From contig JADLKH010000003.1 of assembly GCA_015657435.1 (NCBI GenBank), positions 294,463 through 306,706 of the forward strand: a stretch of DNA of 12,244 bases. Reading direction: 5' to 3'. Each line of letters begins with the position of its first letter. The first letter of the stretch is position 1. The notes under the pieces were generated by a model. That model saw nothing but the letters and a program-made list of their open reading frames with translations. It was not told the DNA's origin and made no database searches. Of this stretch, positions 1 to 6,586 are shown in pieces. The translations under genes and the position numbers were made by a program. The stretch is from Synergistales bacterium. Lineage in GTDB: Bacteria > Synergistota > Synergistia > Synergistales > 79-D21.

Positions 1-279
1 AAAGGAGGGGTCCAGCGCGAAGACGACGCCGAGCGGGGCCCTCGCGTCGAGAGCCATCTCCTGGGCGAACAACAGGGCCCAGTTGTCCTCCGCCCGCTGG
101 TCACGGCTCATCCAGTAGATCACGGGGCCGGTTTTCCTCGGTACTCGGTTCAGGGCCCGGAGGCGCATGGCGTTCAGGGCGGGCCTCCCGACCGGGCGTT
201 CCCGGGAAGCGATCGCCCATACCGCCGCGGAGAAGGCGTCGAGGGGCTGATTTTTCTCGCTCGTGCGGGGCTTTGCCAT
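1..279 (-). CDS. phr: Class II deoxyribodipyrimidine photolyase, N-terminal part (cut by window edge)
   Basis: This is the first 93 codons of a protein that continues beyond the left edge. The start ATG at 279-277 follows a purine-rich AGGGAGA ribosome site about 6 bases upstream. After a short basic N-terminus the translation contains VIYWMSRDQRAEDNWALLFA, the signature at the start of the photolyase alpha/beta domain in class II CPD photolyases, and then APLGVVFALDPSF. Class II photolyases repair UV-induced cyclobutane pyrimidine dimers in the cytoplasm using FADH- and light. The FAD-binding C-terminal domain lies outside the window, so cofactor and catalytic residues cannot be checked. The gene lies downstream of a strong minus-strand terminator and has its own ribosome site, so it is probably transcribed separately from the aldehyde oxidoreductase operon. 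Class assignment is from recognised sequence; activity is inference. Confidence 0.85.
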   Translation of the reverse strand, partial: MAKPRTSEKNQPLDAFSAAVWAIASRERPVGRPALNAMRLRALNRVPRKTGPVIYWMSRDQRAEDNWALLFAQEMALDARAPLGVVFALDPSF

Positions 280-329
280 GGTCGCTTCTCCCTTGAAGAG
301 AATCGTCGGTCCCCTGCTACGATAGCACG

Positions 330-357
330 AAAAAGGGGGCCCGGTCCGGGGCCCCCT
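330..357 (-). terminator. Rho-independent terminator of the aldehyde oxidoreductase operon
   Basis: Positions 335-342 (GGGGGCCC) pair with 349-356 (GGGCCCCC), extended by an A-T pair at 334/357, around a 6-base loop. Read on the minus strand the stem is followed by TTTTT (334-330). It lies 17 bases past the stop of the MoaD-like gene and before the photolyase start. The plus-strand side has no T tract, so the orientation is clear. Confidence 0.85.
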
Positions 358-373
358 GGGCTTCGCCTGCGCC

Positions 374-645
374 CTATCCTCCGCCGATGATGGGAAAGAC
401 CGCAACCGCGTCACCGTCCGAGAGAGGCGTGCCGCCCCGCCCGTGTGGGCGATCGAGCGGCCGTTCACCATGACGATGAGACGGTCGGAAACCTTCCCGC
501 CCTCAAGGGCCTCCCTTCGGAAGGCTTCCCCGTATCGGCGGGAGAGTTCCTCCAGAAGCACCCCAACAGTGGAGCAGTCCGGGGCCGTCGTTTCCTTTTC
601 GCGGGTCAGGTCGCGGATCGTGGCGAAAAACAGGACGCGGATCAT
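374..645 (-). CDS. MoaD/ThiS-family small sulfur-carrier-like protein, frameshifted as sequenced
   Basis: The reading frame starts at ATG 645-643, three bases past the aldehyde oxidoreductase stop. It runs as MIRVLFFATIRDLT... to IVMVNGRSIAHT, then loses frame. The next frame supplies TPLSDGDAVAVFPIIGGG and the stop TAG at 376-374. Restoring one base in the G/C run at 433-442 gives a continuous 90-residue protein with the beta-grasp pattern of MoaD/ThiS: an MVNG turn, a LSDGDxVAVFP strand and a C-terminal Gly-Gly. In MoaD the terminal glycine is thiocarboxylated by MoaE/MoeB-type partners and donates sulfur for the pterin dithiolene. MoaD-like genes often accompany tungsten aldehyde oxidoreductases, consistent with cofactor supply here. 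The missing base may be a sequencing error or a true lesion. As written the product ends in an unrelated tail without Gly-Gly and would be non-functional. Confidence 0.8.
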
Positions 646-648
646 GGA

Positions 649-2457
649 CTAGAGTCTTTCAAGCCCCAGCTCTTCCAGCTTGGCGTCTGTCGGAACGCCC
701 GCTTCGTCCCAGCCGCGGACCTCGTAGTAGCCCGGCAGCATCTCGGGCAGCCGGCTGACCTTGCCCTTCGCGGGGCCGGTCGGGATCGGCTCGTTCAGCA
801 GGCGCGGGGGAATGGTGTCGTCCCCCTTCGTGAAGCCGACGGCCAGGTTGAAGAGCCTTTCCAGGTTCCAGATACGGTCGCCGGTCTTCATGACGCTGTC
901 GGCCGAATAGGGGACGCCCGTGGCTGCGGTCAGCTGGGCGGCCAGTTCGTCGCCGCCGATCGCGAACGTGGTGAAGAGGCAGACACCGGCGGAATCGAAG
1001 CTCGCCGTGAGGTCCTGGAAGGCCTTCAGCCAGGCGGGTTTTTCCGCGATGCTGTCCGGATCGAGCTTCTGGGGCAGACCCAGGATCTCGGGAGAGGTCA
1101 AATAGCCGCGGACGTGGCAGCCGCCGCGGTTGGAGGTGGCGTACTCCAGGCCCATGCCCTGCAGGGCCCGCGGGTCGTAAGCGGGCATTTCCTGTTTCTT
1201 GGCCGTCATGGACAGATCGGGTCGCCCGTACGCGGAGGCCAGGCGCCAGGACCCAAGCGCCAGCTTGTCTCCGAATCCCTCGCGCAGGGCGGTCTTTTTC
1301 ACCATTTCCACCATCGAGTCCGCGTTCCCGAAGGAGAGGTCCATCCCCGTTTCCGCTTCGGTGAGGAGGCCTTTTTCGAACAGCTCCATCGCGCAGGCGA
1401 TCGTGCTGCCCATGGTGATGGTGTCGATCCCCAGCTCGTTGCAGAGGAAGTTCGCCTTGGTCGCCGCGGAGAGATCGGAAATGCCGCAGTCGGCGCCGAA
1501 GGACCAGGCCGTCTCGTACTCGGGGCCTTCTCCGGAACCGGCGAACTTTCCGGTGGTCCTCGAAACGCGGCCGCAGGCGGAGATGCAGCCCGCGCACCCC
1601 TTCTTCGTCACCAGGAGCGTGGAGGAGAGCGTTTCGCCCGAGATGGCGTCGGCTTCCTCGAAATGGCCGGTCTGGAAATTCCGGGTCGGCAGTCCGCCCG
1701 CCTGGTTCAGGATGTTCACCAGGATGTTCGTCCCGTAGGCCGGAAGTCCCGCCGACGTGACGGGGTTGGCCGCGAGCTTCTCGCGGGCCGAGGCGACGGC
1801 CTTCATGAAACCGGTCCCATCGGCGACCCTGACGCCCCTTGTTCCGCGGACCGCGACGGCCTTCAGGTTCTTGGAGCCCATCACGGCCCCGACGCCCGAC
1901 CGGCCGGCTGCCCGGTGCTTGTCGTTGATGATGGCTGCGAACAGAACGCCTTTTTCTCCTGCGGGCCCGATGCAGGACACCTTGGCGTCCGGATCGGTCT
2001 CGGCCAGGATCGCGTCGGTCGTCTCGTGGGTGTTCTTGCCCCACAGGGCCCCGGCGTCGCGAATTTCAACGGTGTCGTTGTACACGTACAGGTAGACCGG
2101 TTTCGGGGCCTTCCCCTCGAAGATGATGAGGTCGTAACCGGCGTACTTCAACTCCGGGCCGAAGTAGCCGCCGGAGTTTGAGGCCGCCAGGGTTCCCGTC
2201 AGGGGGGCCTTGCAGACGACCTCGTAGCGCCCGCCCGAGGTGGCCAGCGTCCCGGTCAGGGGGCCGGTTGCAAACAGCAGGTTGTTTTTCGGGGAGAGGG
2301 GATCGACGGAAAGATCCTTCACGTCGTCGATCCAGTACTTGCTTCCCAGCCCGCGGGCTCCGATGAACGCCTCGGCGTCCTTCGCCCGAAGCGGTTCCTT
2401 CCTGATCGTCCCGTCGGTGAGGTTCACCCGCAGGACATTTCCGGTCCAGCCGGTCAT
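649..2457 (-). CDS. aor: Tungsten-containing aldehyde oxidoreductase (AOR family), catalytic subunit
   Basis: The 602-residue protein is the full length expected for the AOR family (about 605). It oxidises aldehydes to carboxylic acids at a tungsto-bispterin centre, passing electrons to one [4Fe-4S] cluster. The N-terminus [22 protein letters not shown] (33-41), and the central [20 protein letters not shown] stretch (from 162) are typical. Cluster ligands appear as Cys288, Cys291, Cys295 and Cys493. Glu313 (in GPEYET) and His448 (in GGCHVRG) sit where Pyrococcus furiosus AOR has its active-site Glu313 and His448, as I recall. The start ATG 2457-2455 overlaps the stop of the upstream ferredoxin gene by one base (TGATG), implying translational coupling. 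A longer reading beginning at 2772 is only an out-of-frame overlap with the ferredoxin gene. Its neighbours suggest electrons leave through the polyferredoxin to a NuoEFG-like module. Substrate range and tungsten rather than molybdenum are family-based inference. Confidence 0.95.
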   Translation of the reverse strand: MTGWTGNVLRVNLTDGTIRKEPLRAKDAEAFIGARGLGSKYWIDDVKDLSVDPLSPKNNLLFATGPLTGTLATSGGRYEVVCKAPLTGTLAASNSGGYFGPELKYAGYDLIIFEGKAPKPVYLYVYNDTVEIRDAGALWGKNTHETTDAILAETDPDAKVSCIGPAGEKGVLFAAIINDKHRAAGRSGVGAVMGSKNLKAVAVRGTRGVRVADGTGFMKAVASAREKLAANPVTSAGLPAYGTNILVNILNQAGGLPTRNFQTGHFEEADAISGETLSSTLLVTKKGCAGCISACGRVSRTTGKFAGSGEGPEYETAWSFGADCGISDLSAATKANFLCNELGIDTITMGSTIACAMELFEKGLLTEAETGMDLSFGNADSMVEMVKKTALREGFGDKLALGSWRLASAYGRPDLSMTAKKQEMPAYDPRALQGMGLEYATSNRGGCHVRGYLTSPEILGLPQKLDPDSIAEKPAWLKAFQDLTASFDSAGVCLFTTFAIGGDELAAQLTAATGVPYSADSVMKTGDRIWNLERLFNLAVGFTKGDDTIPPRLLNEPIPTGPAKGKVSRLPEMLPGYYEVRGWDEAGVPTDAKLEELGLERL

Positions 2458-2933
2458 CAGCCCTTCACCTCCTCGAGCGCCTTGGCCATCGTGGCCGAAA
2501 ACGCGCGCTTGCGCTGCAGATTGACGGTGTCCGCGGGCAGGAACTCCAGGGCCCGGGTCGGGCACCACTTGACGCACTCGGGGTCGCCCCCGCACTGGTC
2601 GCACTTGAACGCGGACTTCGTCGCGCGGCTGTAGCTGATGTTGCCGAACGGGCAGGCCATGACGCACATGCGGCAGCCGATGCATTTCGCCCTGTCGACC
2701 ACCACGACGCCCTGCTCGTTCCGGCTCAGGGCCCCCGTCCTGCAGGCGGCCATGCACGCGGCATCCTCGCACTGCAGACAGGCCATGGGCACATTCTGCC
2801 CGCCCTCGAAGCGGTGGACGGAGATTCTCGACACCGCCGGGCGGAATTCCCCTTCATTCCCGATCGAGCACGCCATCTCGCAGCTCCCGCACCCGATGCA
2901 TTTCTCGGGTGAGATGAGCAACACCTTTTCCAT
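2457..2933 (-). CDS. Polyferredoxin electron-transfer subunit with four [4Fe-4S] clusters (AorA/HycB/DmsB type)
   Basis: This 158-residue protein has sixteen cysteines in four groups: 12/15/18/22, 52/55/60/64, 84/87/90/94 and 111/114/120/124. The middle two have the spacing seen in HycB/DmsB-type electron-transfer subunits. It has no signal peptide or membrane segment, so it should be cytoplasmic. I chose ATG 2933-2931 because [15 protein letters not shown] is the usual family start and GGGGGAG lies about 9 bases upstream; a longer frame opening at 3044 has no such support. It directly precedes and overlaps the aldehyde oxidoreductase gene. It most likely forms the electron wire between the AOR [4Fe-4S] cluster and the flavin module encoded upstream, like the small subunits of multi-subunit bacterial AORs. 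The partner assignment is inference from gene order. Confidence 0.93.
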   Translation of the reverse strand: MEKVLLISPEKCIGCGSCEMACSIGNEGEFRPAVSRISVHRFEGGQNVPMACLQCEDAACMAACRTGALSRNEQGVVVVDRAKCIGCRMCVMACPFGNISYSRATKSAFKCDQCGGDPECVKWCPTRALEFLPADTVNLQRKRAFSATMAKALEEVKG

Positions 2934-3181
2934 GATCAGCGCTCCCCCCTTTTGATTTTGTCTTCCCGAGCCCCTGTCCTGTCTGGAAATCTCTCCGCCG
3001 AATCCCTCCCCTGCCCGCAACGGGCCTGGCGCTGTCAAACACAAAAGGGGATTCCTTCCCGATGAACGGGAGGAATCCCCTTCTTCGCAATCACGGCAGG
3101 CGGCAGGATCGCTCCCGTCACCCGTTGCCCGGGCGCTCTCGTGGAGACCGGCCGGGTCGAAGGGTCCGTCTTTTCGGTTGG
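2934..3181 (-). other. 248-bp spacer inside the aldehyde oxidoreductase cluster
   Basis: No credible gene is seen here. The spacer holds the hairpin at 3045-3082 and, just beyond it on the minus strand, a consensus -35-like TTGACA (3038-3033) with no convincing -10 at 16-18 bases. The part nearest the ferredoxin start is A/G-rich and supplies its ribosome site. I recognise no riboswitch class; in particular I could not identify a molybdenum/tungsten cofactor (Moco) riboswitch by eye. Confidence 0.6.
3041..3082 (-). terminator. Hairpin with T-rich tail between the NuoG-like and ferredoxin genes
   Basis: AAGGGGATTCC (3045-3055) is perfectly complementary to GGAATCCCCTT (3072-3082). The stem continues inward with T3056-A3071 and, after one bulged base, CCC/GGG around a 7-base loop. 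On the minus strand it is followed by TTGTGTTTG, giving a run of four Ts that is then interrupted. It should end or attenuate transcription of the nuoEFG-like genes before the ferredoxin-AOR genes. The interrupted T tract makes partial read-through likely. Confidence 0.7.
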
Positions 3182-3922
3182 TTACAATTCCCGGTTGCCG
3201 AGCCTAATTCGTCCCTGCTGCAAGGTTTTTCGGCACCTGGGACACAGCCGCGCCGTTTCGGGATCGGTTCCGGTGAAGCGAAGCTGCTCCAGGGTCGCGT
3301 ACCGGTCATGACAGCGCTCGCATTCCACCATGTCGAAAGCGCGCCCCCAGATGGAGCGTTTCCTGCCCTTTTCCTCCCATGTGATGCGGCCCGTAGGGCA
3401 GACTTCGGCGCAGGAAAGGCAGCCGATGCAATCCTCGGAAGCCTCGTGGAAGGGTGGGGTGACCTCCCTTTCCCAACCTCGCCCCGCGAAGGAAAGGGCG
3501 TTCGTCCCGTTTGTTTCGCAGGCCCGGACGCAACGGCCGCACCGGATGCAGAGTTCCGGTTCGACCCCTTCCGGTGCGCTCGGGGTCACTCCGTACTCCT
3601 CGCAAAGCGACCTCAGGGCCGGCGCTTTGGGGTTCCGGTCCGCCAGCATCTGGAGGACGAACCTTCGGGCGGTTCTCACCCGGTCCGTATCGGTGCGGAC
3701 GACGAGTCCATCCCGGTTTGCCGGGTACATGCAGGACATCGCCAGCCGTGTTTTCCCGCGCTCCGTCACTTCCACGGAACAGAGGCGGCAGTTGCCCTCG
3801 GGGGGCAGCCCCTCGTGGGCGCATAGGGTCGGGATTTCGATCCCGGCTGCGCGTGCCGCTTTCAGGAGGGTGGTCCCGGGTTCGACGGAAACCGTTTGTC
3901 CGTCGATCGTGATCTCGATCAT
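3182..3922 (-). CDS. NuoG/HydA-like iron-sulfur subunit lacking a catalytic domain
   Basis: This 246-residue protein begins at ATG 3922-3920 in an ATGA overlap with the stop of the NuoF-like gene, with GGGAGAA upstream. A plant-type [2Fe-2S] domain has Cys34, 45, 48 and 64 ([20 protein letters not shown]). The His-Cys [4Fe-4S] motif normal in NuoG and HydA (HxxxCxxC) is not present; only Cys107 lies in that stretch. Two ferredoxin motifs follow (125/128/131/135 and 165/168/171/175). The C-terminus adds two CxxC pairs (201/204 and 227/230) of unknown role, possibly a zinc site or further cluster. There is no molybdopterin or hydrogenase H-cluster domain, so it acts purely as an electron conduit. 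In bifurcating enzymes a protein of this kind links NuoF/HydB to an interchangeable catalytic partner, here presumably the AOR-ferredoxin pair. Confidence 0.9.
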   Translation of the reverse strand: MIEITIDGQTVSVEPGTTLLKAARAAGIEIPTLCAHEGLPPEGNCRLCSVEVTERGKTRLAMSCMYPANRDGLVVRTDTDRVRTARRFVLQMLADRNPKAPALRSLCEEYGVTPSAPEGVEPELCIRCGRCVRACETNGTNALSFAGRGWEREVTPPFHEASEDCIGCLSCAEVCPTGRITWEEKGRKRSIWGRAFDMVECERCHDRYATLEQLRFTGTDPETARLCPRCRKTLQQGRIRLGNREL

Positions 3923-5796
3923 GCCGGATTCTCCCTTCGCACGGGGCGGATCGCCGAAAACGGGCAGGCTTCCAGGCAGGCCCCGCAGGTGACGCAGAGG
4001 GCCCGGTCCACGACATGCGGATTCCGTGAAGACCCCCTGATCGCACCGGTCCCGCAGGCTTTCGCGCAGGCTCCGCACCCGACGCACTTTTCGGGGTCGA
4101 TCTCGGGCCAGTACATGCCCCTGCAGGCCCCCGCCCTGCAGAACCCCTCGCTTTCATGTTCGGCGATCTCTTCAGGGAAATACCGAAGGACCGAGAGCAC
4201 CGGGTTGGGAGCCGTCTGCCCCAGGCCGCAAAGCGCGGTGTCCGCCAGGGCTTCCCCGATTTCCCGAAGCCGGGTTCCGTCGCCGGGCCTCCCCTTGCCC
4301 GAGCAGAGGTCGTGGAGGATCCGCTGGAGAGCCTTCAGGCCCTCGCGGCAGGGAGTGCACTTGCCGCAGGACTCCTCGACGAGGAAGTCGATGAAGTAGC
4401 GGGCGAGGTCCACCATACAGGTTCGCTCGTCCATCACGATCATGCCGCCCGAGCCCATCATGGAGCCGGAGTCGGTGAGCCTGTCGAAATCGACGGGAAG
4501 GTCGAGGGCATCTGCCGGCAGGCACCCTCCCGAAGGACCTCCCGTCTGCACGGCCTTGAAGACGCGGTTCTTCAGCACGCCTCCGCCGATATCCTCGATC
4601 ATCGTCCGCAGCGTCGTTCCCATGGGGATCTCGACCAGTCCCGAATTCTTGACCTTTCCCACCAGGGAAAAGATCTTCGTGCCCGGGCTCTTTTCCGTTC
4701 CCAGGGACCTGAACCAGCCGGGCCCGTTCAGGACGATGCGGGGAACGTTGGCCCACGTTTCCACGTTGTTCAGGACGGTGGGGCAGTTCCAGAGGCCCCG
4801 CTCCGTGGAGCGGATGTACTTCACCCGGGGTTCTCCGGCCCGGCCCTCGATGGATGCCATGAGCGCGGAGGACTCCCCGCAGACGAAGGCGCCGCCGCCC
4901 CGGCAGACCTCGAGGTCGAAATCGAAGCCGCTTCCCAGGATGTTTCGGCCGAGCAATCCCCTTTCCTTCGCCTGCCGGATCGCCTCCTGCAGGGCCTTCA
5001 CGGCCAGGGGGTACTCCGCGCGGACGTAGATGAAGCCTTTGCGGGCGCCGATCGCGTACGCCCCGATGAGCATCCCTTCCAGAATGCTGTGGGGGTCTCC
5101 TTCCATCAGGGAGCGGTCCATGAAGGCGCCGGGGTCGCCCTCGTCCCCGTTGGCGATGACGAAACGGTGTCTGCCGGAGGCCTTCATGGCGGATTCCCAC
5201 TTCGCGCCCGTCGGGAAGCCTCCGCCGCCCCGGCCGCGAAGCCCCGATTCCCGGATCATGGACACGATCGTTCCGGGCTCGAGGGAGAGGGCCTTGCCGA
5301 GTCCCCTGTACGCGCCCCGTCCGACGGCGTCGGCGATCTCGAAGGGGTTCACTTCCCCGCAGTGCTCCAGGACGAGCCGGTGCTGTCGGGCGTAGAAGGG
5401 AATCTCCCCCGAGGTGCGTGCGGGTTTTTTCGTGTTCGGGTCCCGGTACTGAAGCCGGGAAACGATCTCTCCGTTCAGGATCGTTTTTTCGAAGATCTCG
5501 GGCACATCGCCCGGTTTCACCTTTTCGTAGAGGATTTCCCCGGGTTCGATGACGACCAGCGGTCCCCGCTCGCAGAAACCGTGGCACCCGGTACTTTCTG
5601 CGGTGAAGTCGACGGGGACGGCCAGTCCGCGCGCGGAGGCCTCCGCCTCGAAGGCGGACTTGACCCGGGCGCTTCCGTTAGCCAGGCAACCGGTTCCGGC
5701 ACAGACCCGGACCCGCGGGACGGAGGCGCGGGCGTTTTCCTTCGCTTCGATGCGGGCCCTCCACTCATCGAGGGCCTTCGGATCAGTCAGTCTCAT
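3919..5796 (-). CDS. NuoF/HydB-like flavin subunit, NAD(H)-binding, with extra ferredoxin domain
   Basis: The 625-residue protein has the full HydB-type architecture. An N-terminal thioredoxin-like [2Fe-2S] domain carries Cys32, 37, 71 and 75. The NuoF core has the FMN loop [16 protein letters not shown] (185-200) and the NAD/FMN segment [12 protein letters not shown] (217-228). It is followed by an SLBB region and the C-terminal [4Fe-4S] motif Cys477/480/483 with Cys523. After Cys553 and Cys558 come two more [4Fe-4S] motifs (571/574/577/581 and 601/604/607/611). This extended form, unlike the plain NuoF of complex I, is typical of soluble NAD-linked hydrogenases, formate dehydrogenases and bifurcating enzymes; the flavin is where NAD+ is reduced. 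The ATG at 5796 lies inside the end of the NuoE-like gene (14-base overlap), with AGGAG in range. The clustering predicts a cytoplasmic complex with the products on both sides. Confidence 0.95.
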   Translation of the reverse strand: MRLTDPKALDEWRARIEAKENARASVPRVRVCAGTGCLANGSARVKSAFEAEASARGLAVPVDFTAESTGCHGFCERGPLVVIEPGEILYEKVKPGDVPEIFEKTILNGEIVSRLQYRDPNTKKPARTSGEIPFYARQHRLVLEHCGEVNPFEIADAVGRGAYRGLGKALSLEPGTIVSMIRESGLRGRGGGGFPTGAKWESAMKASGRHRFVIANGDEGDPGAFMDRSLMEGDPHSILEGMLIGAYAIGARKGFIYVRAEYPLAVKALQEAIRQAKERGLLGRNILGSGFDFDLEVCRGGGAFVCGESSALMASIEGRAGEPRVKYIRSTERGLWNCPTVLNNVETWANVPRIVLNGPGWFRSLGTEKSPGTKIFSLVGKVKNSGLVEIPMGTTLRTMIEDIGGGVLKNRVFKAVQTGGPSGGCLPADALDLPVDFDRLTDSGSMMGSGGMIVMDERTCMVDLARYFIDFLVEESCGKCTPCREGLKALQRILHDLCSGKGRPGDGTRLREIGEALADTALCGLGQTAPNPVLSVLRYFPEEIAEHESEGFCRAGACRGMYWPEIDPEKCVGCGACAKACGTGAIRGSSRNPHVVDRALCVTCGACLEACPFSAIRPVRRENPA

Positions 5797-6288
5797 GGCG
5801 GTTCTCCTTCTCGACCAGCTCGGCCACCCGGCCGGGCGTCATCTGTCCGTAAACCCGGTCGTTCACGGTGACGACGGGGGCGAGGGCGCAGGCGCCCAGA
5901 CAGTTGACGGTTTCCAGGGTGAAGCGGAGGTCTTCCGTGGTGCCTCCGGGCGGAATCGCCAGGGCCTTGGAGAGGGCGTCGAGGACGCTGCCCGCCCCCG
6001 CAGGTGACAGGCGGTGCCGAGGCACACCTTCACGGTTTTTTCTCCCCTCGGCGTCAGGCTCAGGGCCTTGTAGAAGGTGGCGACGGCATAGACACGGCTT
6101 TCGGGGATTCCGAGGTGGTCGGCGACGAGCCTGAGGGCGGTGCGGGGCAGGTATCGGCAGCGGGACTGGATGTCCTGGAGAAGCGGGAGCAGGAATCGGG
6201 GGTGGCGCGGTGTCGATCGGAACAGGTCATCGAGGTCGAGGGCCCGGTTTTCCGGCGCTTGGTCCGTCCGGGGGACCTGGGGTTCCAT
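5783..6288 (-). CDS. NuoE/HydC-like [2Fe-2S] subunit, frameshifted as sequenced
   Basis: Translation from ATG 6288-6286, preceded by a strong AGGAGG at a good distance, reads [15 protein letters not shown]... through [11 protein letters not shown], then leaves frame. The other frame supplies [12 protein letters not shown] to the stop TGA at 5785-5783. One extra base in the C run at 5995-5999 (G run on the coding strand) restores a 168-residue protein, the normal NuoE size. Its thioredoxin-like [2Fe-2S] ligands are then Cys89, Cys94, Cys130 and Cys134 (CLGTAC and CLGAC). In NuoEF/HydBC modules this subunit pairs with the flavin subunit and is part of NAD(H) electron transfer. It is the first gene of the operon and overlaps the NuoF-like gene by 14 bases. 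The full C-terminal domain is preserved out of frame, which favours a sequencing error or very recent lesion over long-standing decay. Confidence 0.88.
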
Positions 6289-6324
6289 CGTGTGTCCTCC
6301 TTGATTTGCACGAGGCGAATGTGA

Positions 6325-6347
6325 AATATGCAACAGAGTTGCATATT
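6325..6347. promoter_or_regulatory. Perfect 10-bp inverted repeat, probable operator
   Basis: AATATGCAAC (6325-6334) and GTTGCATATT (6338-6347) are exact reverse complements separated by AGA. The repeat overlaps the predicted -10 and transcription start of the minus-strand operon, the usual position for a repressor site. It is followed by G/non-T sequence on one side and lacks a T tract, so it is unlikely to be a terminator. The cognate regulator is not in the window and I do not recognise the motif as belonging to a named family. Confidence 0.7.
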
Positions 6348-6378
6348 GTATTCTAGCACTCGCGGGGTACGAATTAAA
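6345..6378 (-). promoter_or_regulatory. Predicted sigma-70-type promoter for the NuoE-like to MoaD-like operon
   Basis: Two overlapping readings are possible on the minus strand. One is -10 TACAAT (6350-6345) with -35 TTCGTA (6373-6368) at 17 bases. The other is -10 TAGAAT (6355-6350) with -35 TTTAAT (6378-6373) at 17 bases. Both -10 boxes are good and both -35 boxes weak. Transcription would start within or beside the inverted repeat, about 50 bases before the first start codon. Confidence 0.5.
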
Positions 6379-6520
6379 CGGAAAGACAAGTTGAATCTCC
6401 AAGTCTCTTTTGGGGTAAATTTTGCAACGATTCAAAAAACAGGGGATGAAACGAGCGCGGCCGGGGAAAAACCGGGGGGAGCGATCCGTCGAAAAGGAGG
6501 GACAGAAACCACTTCCTTGC

Positions 6521-6550
6521 TTTTTGCAGGTGTTGGCGTGGTATGATAAT
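6521..6550 (+). promoter_or_regulatory. Predicted promoter of the diguanylate cyclase gene
   Basis: TATGAT (6542-6547) is preceded by TGG, giving an extended -10. The overlapping hexamer GATAAT (6545-6550) with TTTTTG (6521-6526) at 18 bases is the alternative. The position is about 37 bases before the chosen start codon. Confidence 0.5.
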
Positions 6551-6586
6551 AAGCCAATTTGAGAAAGCGTAAAGGGGCTGGTTTTC

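Larger units (their letters stand above)
6289..6586. other. Divergent regulatory region, no gene
   Basis: 298 bases separate the minus-strand electron-transfer operon from the plus-strand diguanylate cyclase gene. It is noticeably more A/T-rich than the surrounding coding DNA. It contains the inverted repeat at 6325-6347, a minus-strand promoter on top of it, and a plus-strand extended -10 promoter at 6542-6547. The stretch from about 6380 to 6515 shows nothing further I can name. Confidence 0.7.

Noticed and set aside
445..2181. Long plus-strand open frame (578 codons) opposite the aldehyde oxidoreductase gene
   Set aside because: It is the antisense of a fully recognisable AOR gene. Its translation is glycine-, arginine- and aspartate-rich with no domain, and long opposite-strand frames are expected in high-GC coding DNA.
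2458..2772. N-terminal extension of the aldehyde oxidoreductase
   Set aside because: The extension is an arginine-rich out-of-frame reading of the ferredoxin gene. The family start [13 protein letters not shown] lies at 2457 with a TGATG coupling junction.
3033..3038. Consensus -35 hexamer TTGACA on the minus strand before the ferredoxin gene
   Set aside because: No acceptable -10 hexamer lies 16-18 bases further on (the position reads GGCAGG), so a promoter cannot be supported.
4156..5871. Long plus-strand open frame (571 codons) opposite the NuoF-like gene
   Set aside because: Same reasoning: the minus strand carries an intact 625-residue flavin subunit and the plus-strand reading has low-complexity composition and no motif.
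6494..6546. AAGGAGG at 6494-6500 as the ribosome site of a small gene
   Set aside because: The nearest start (TTG at 6516-6517) is too far away and opens only about ten codons, overlapping the predicted promoter of the cyclase gene.
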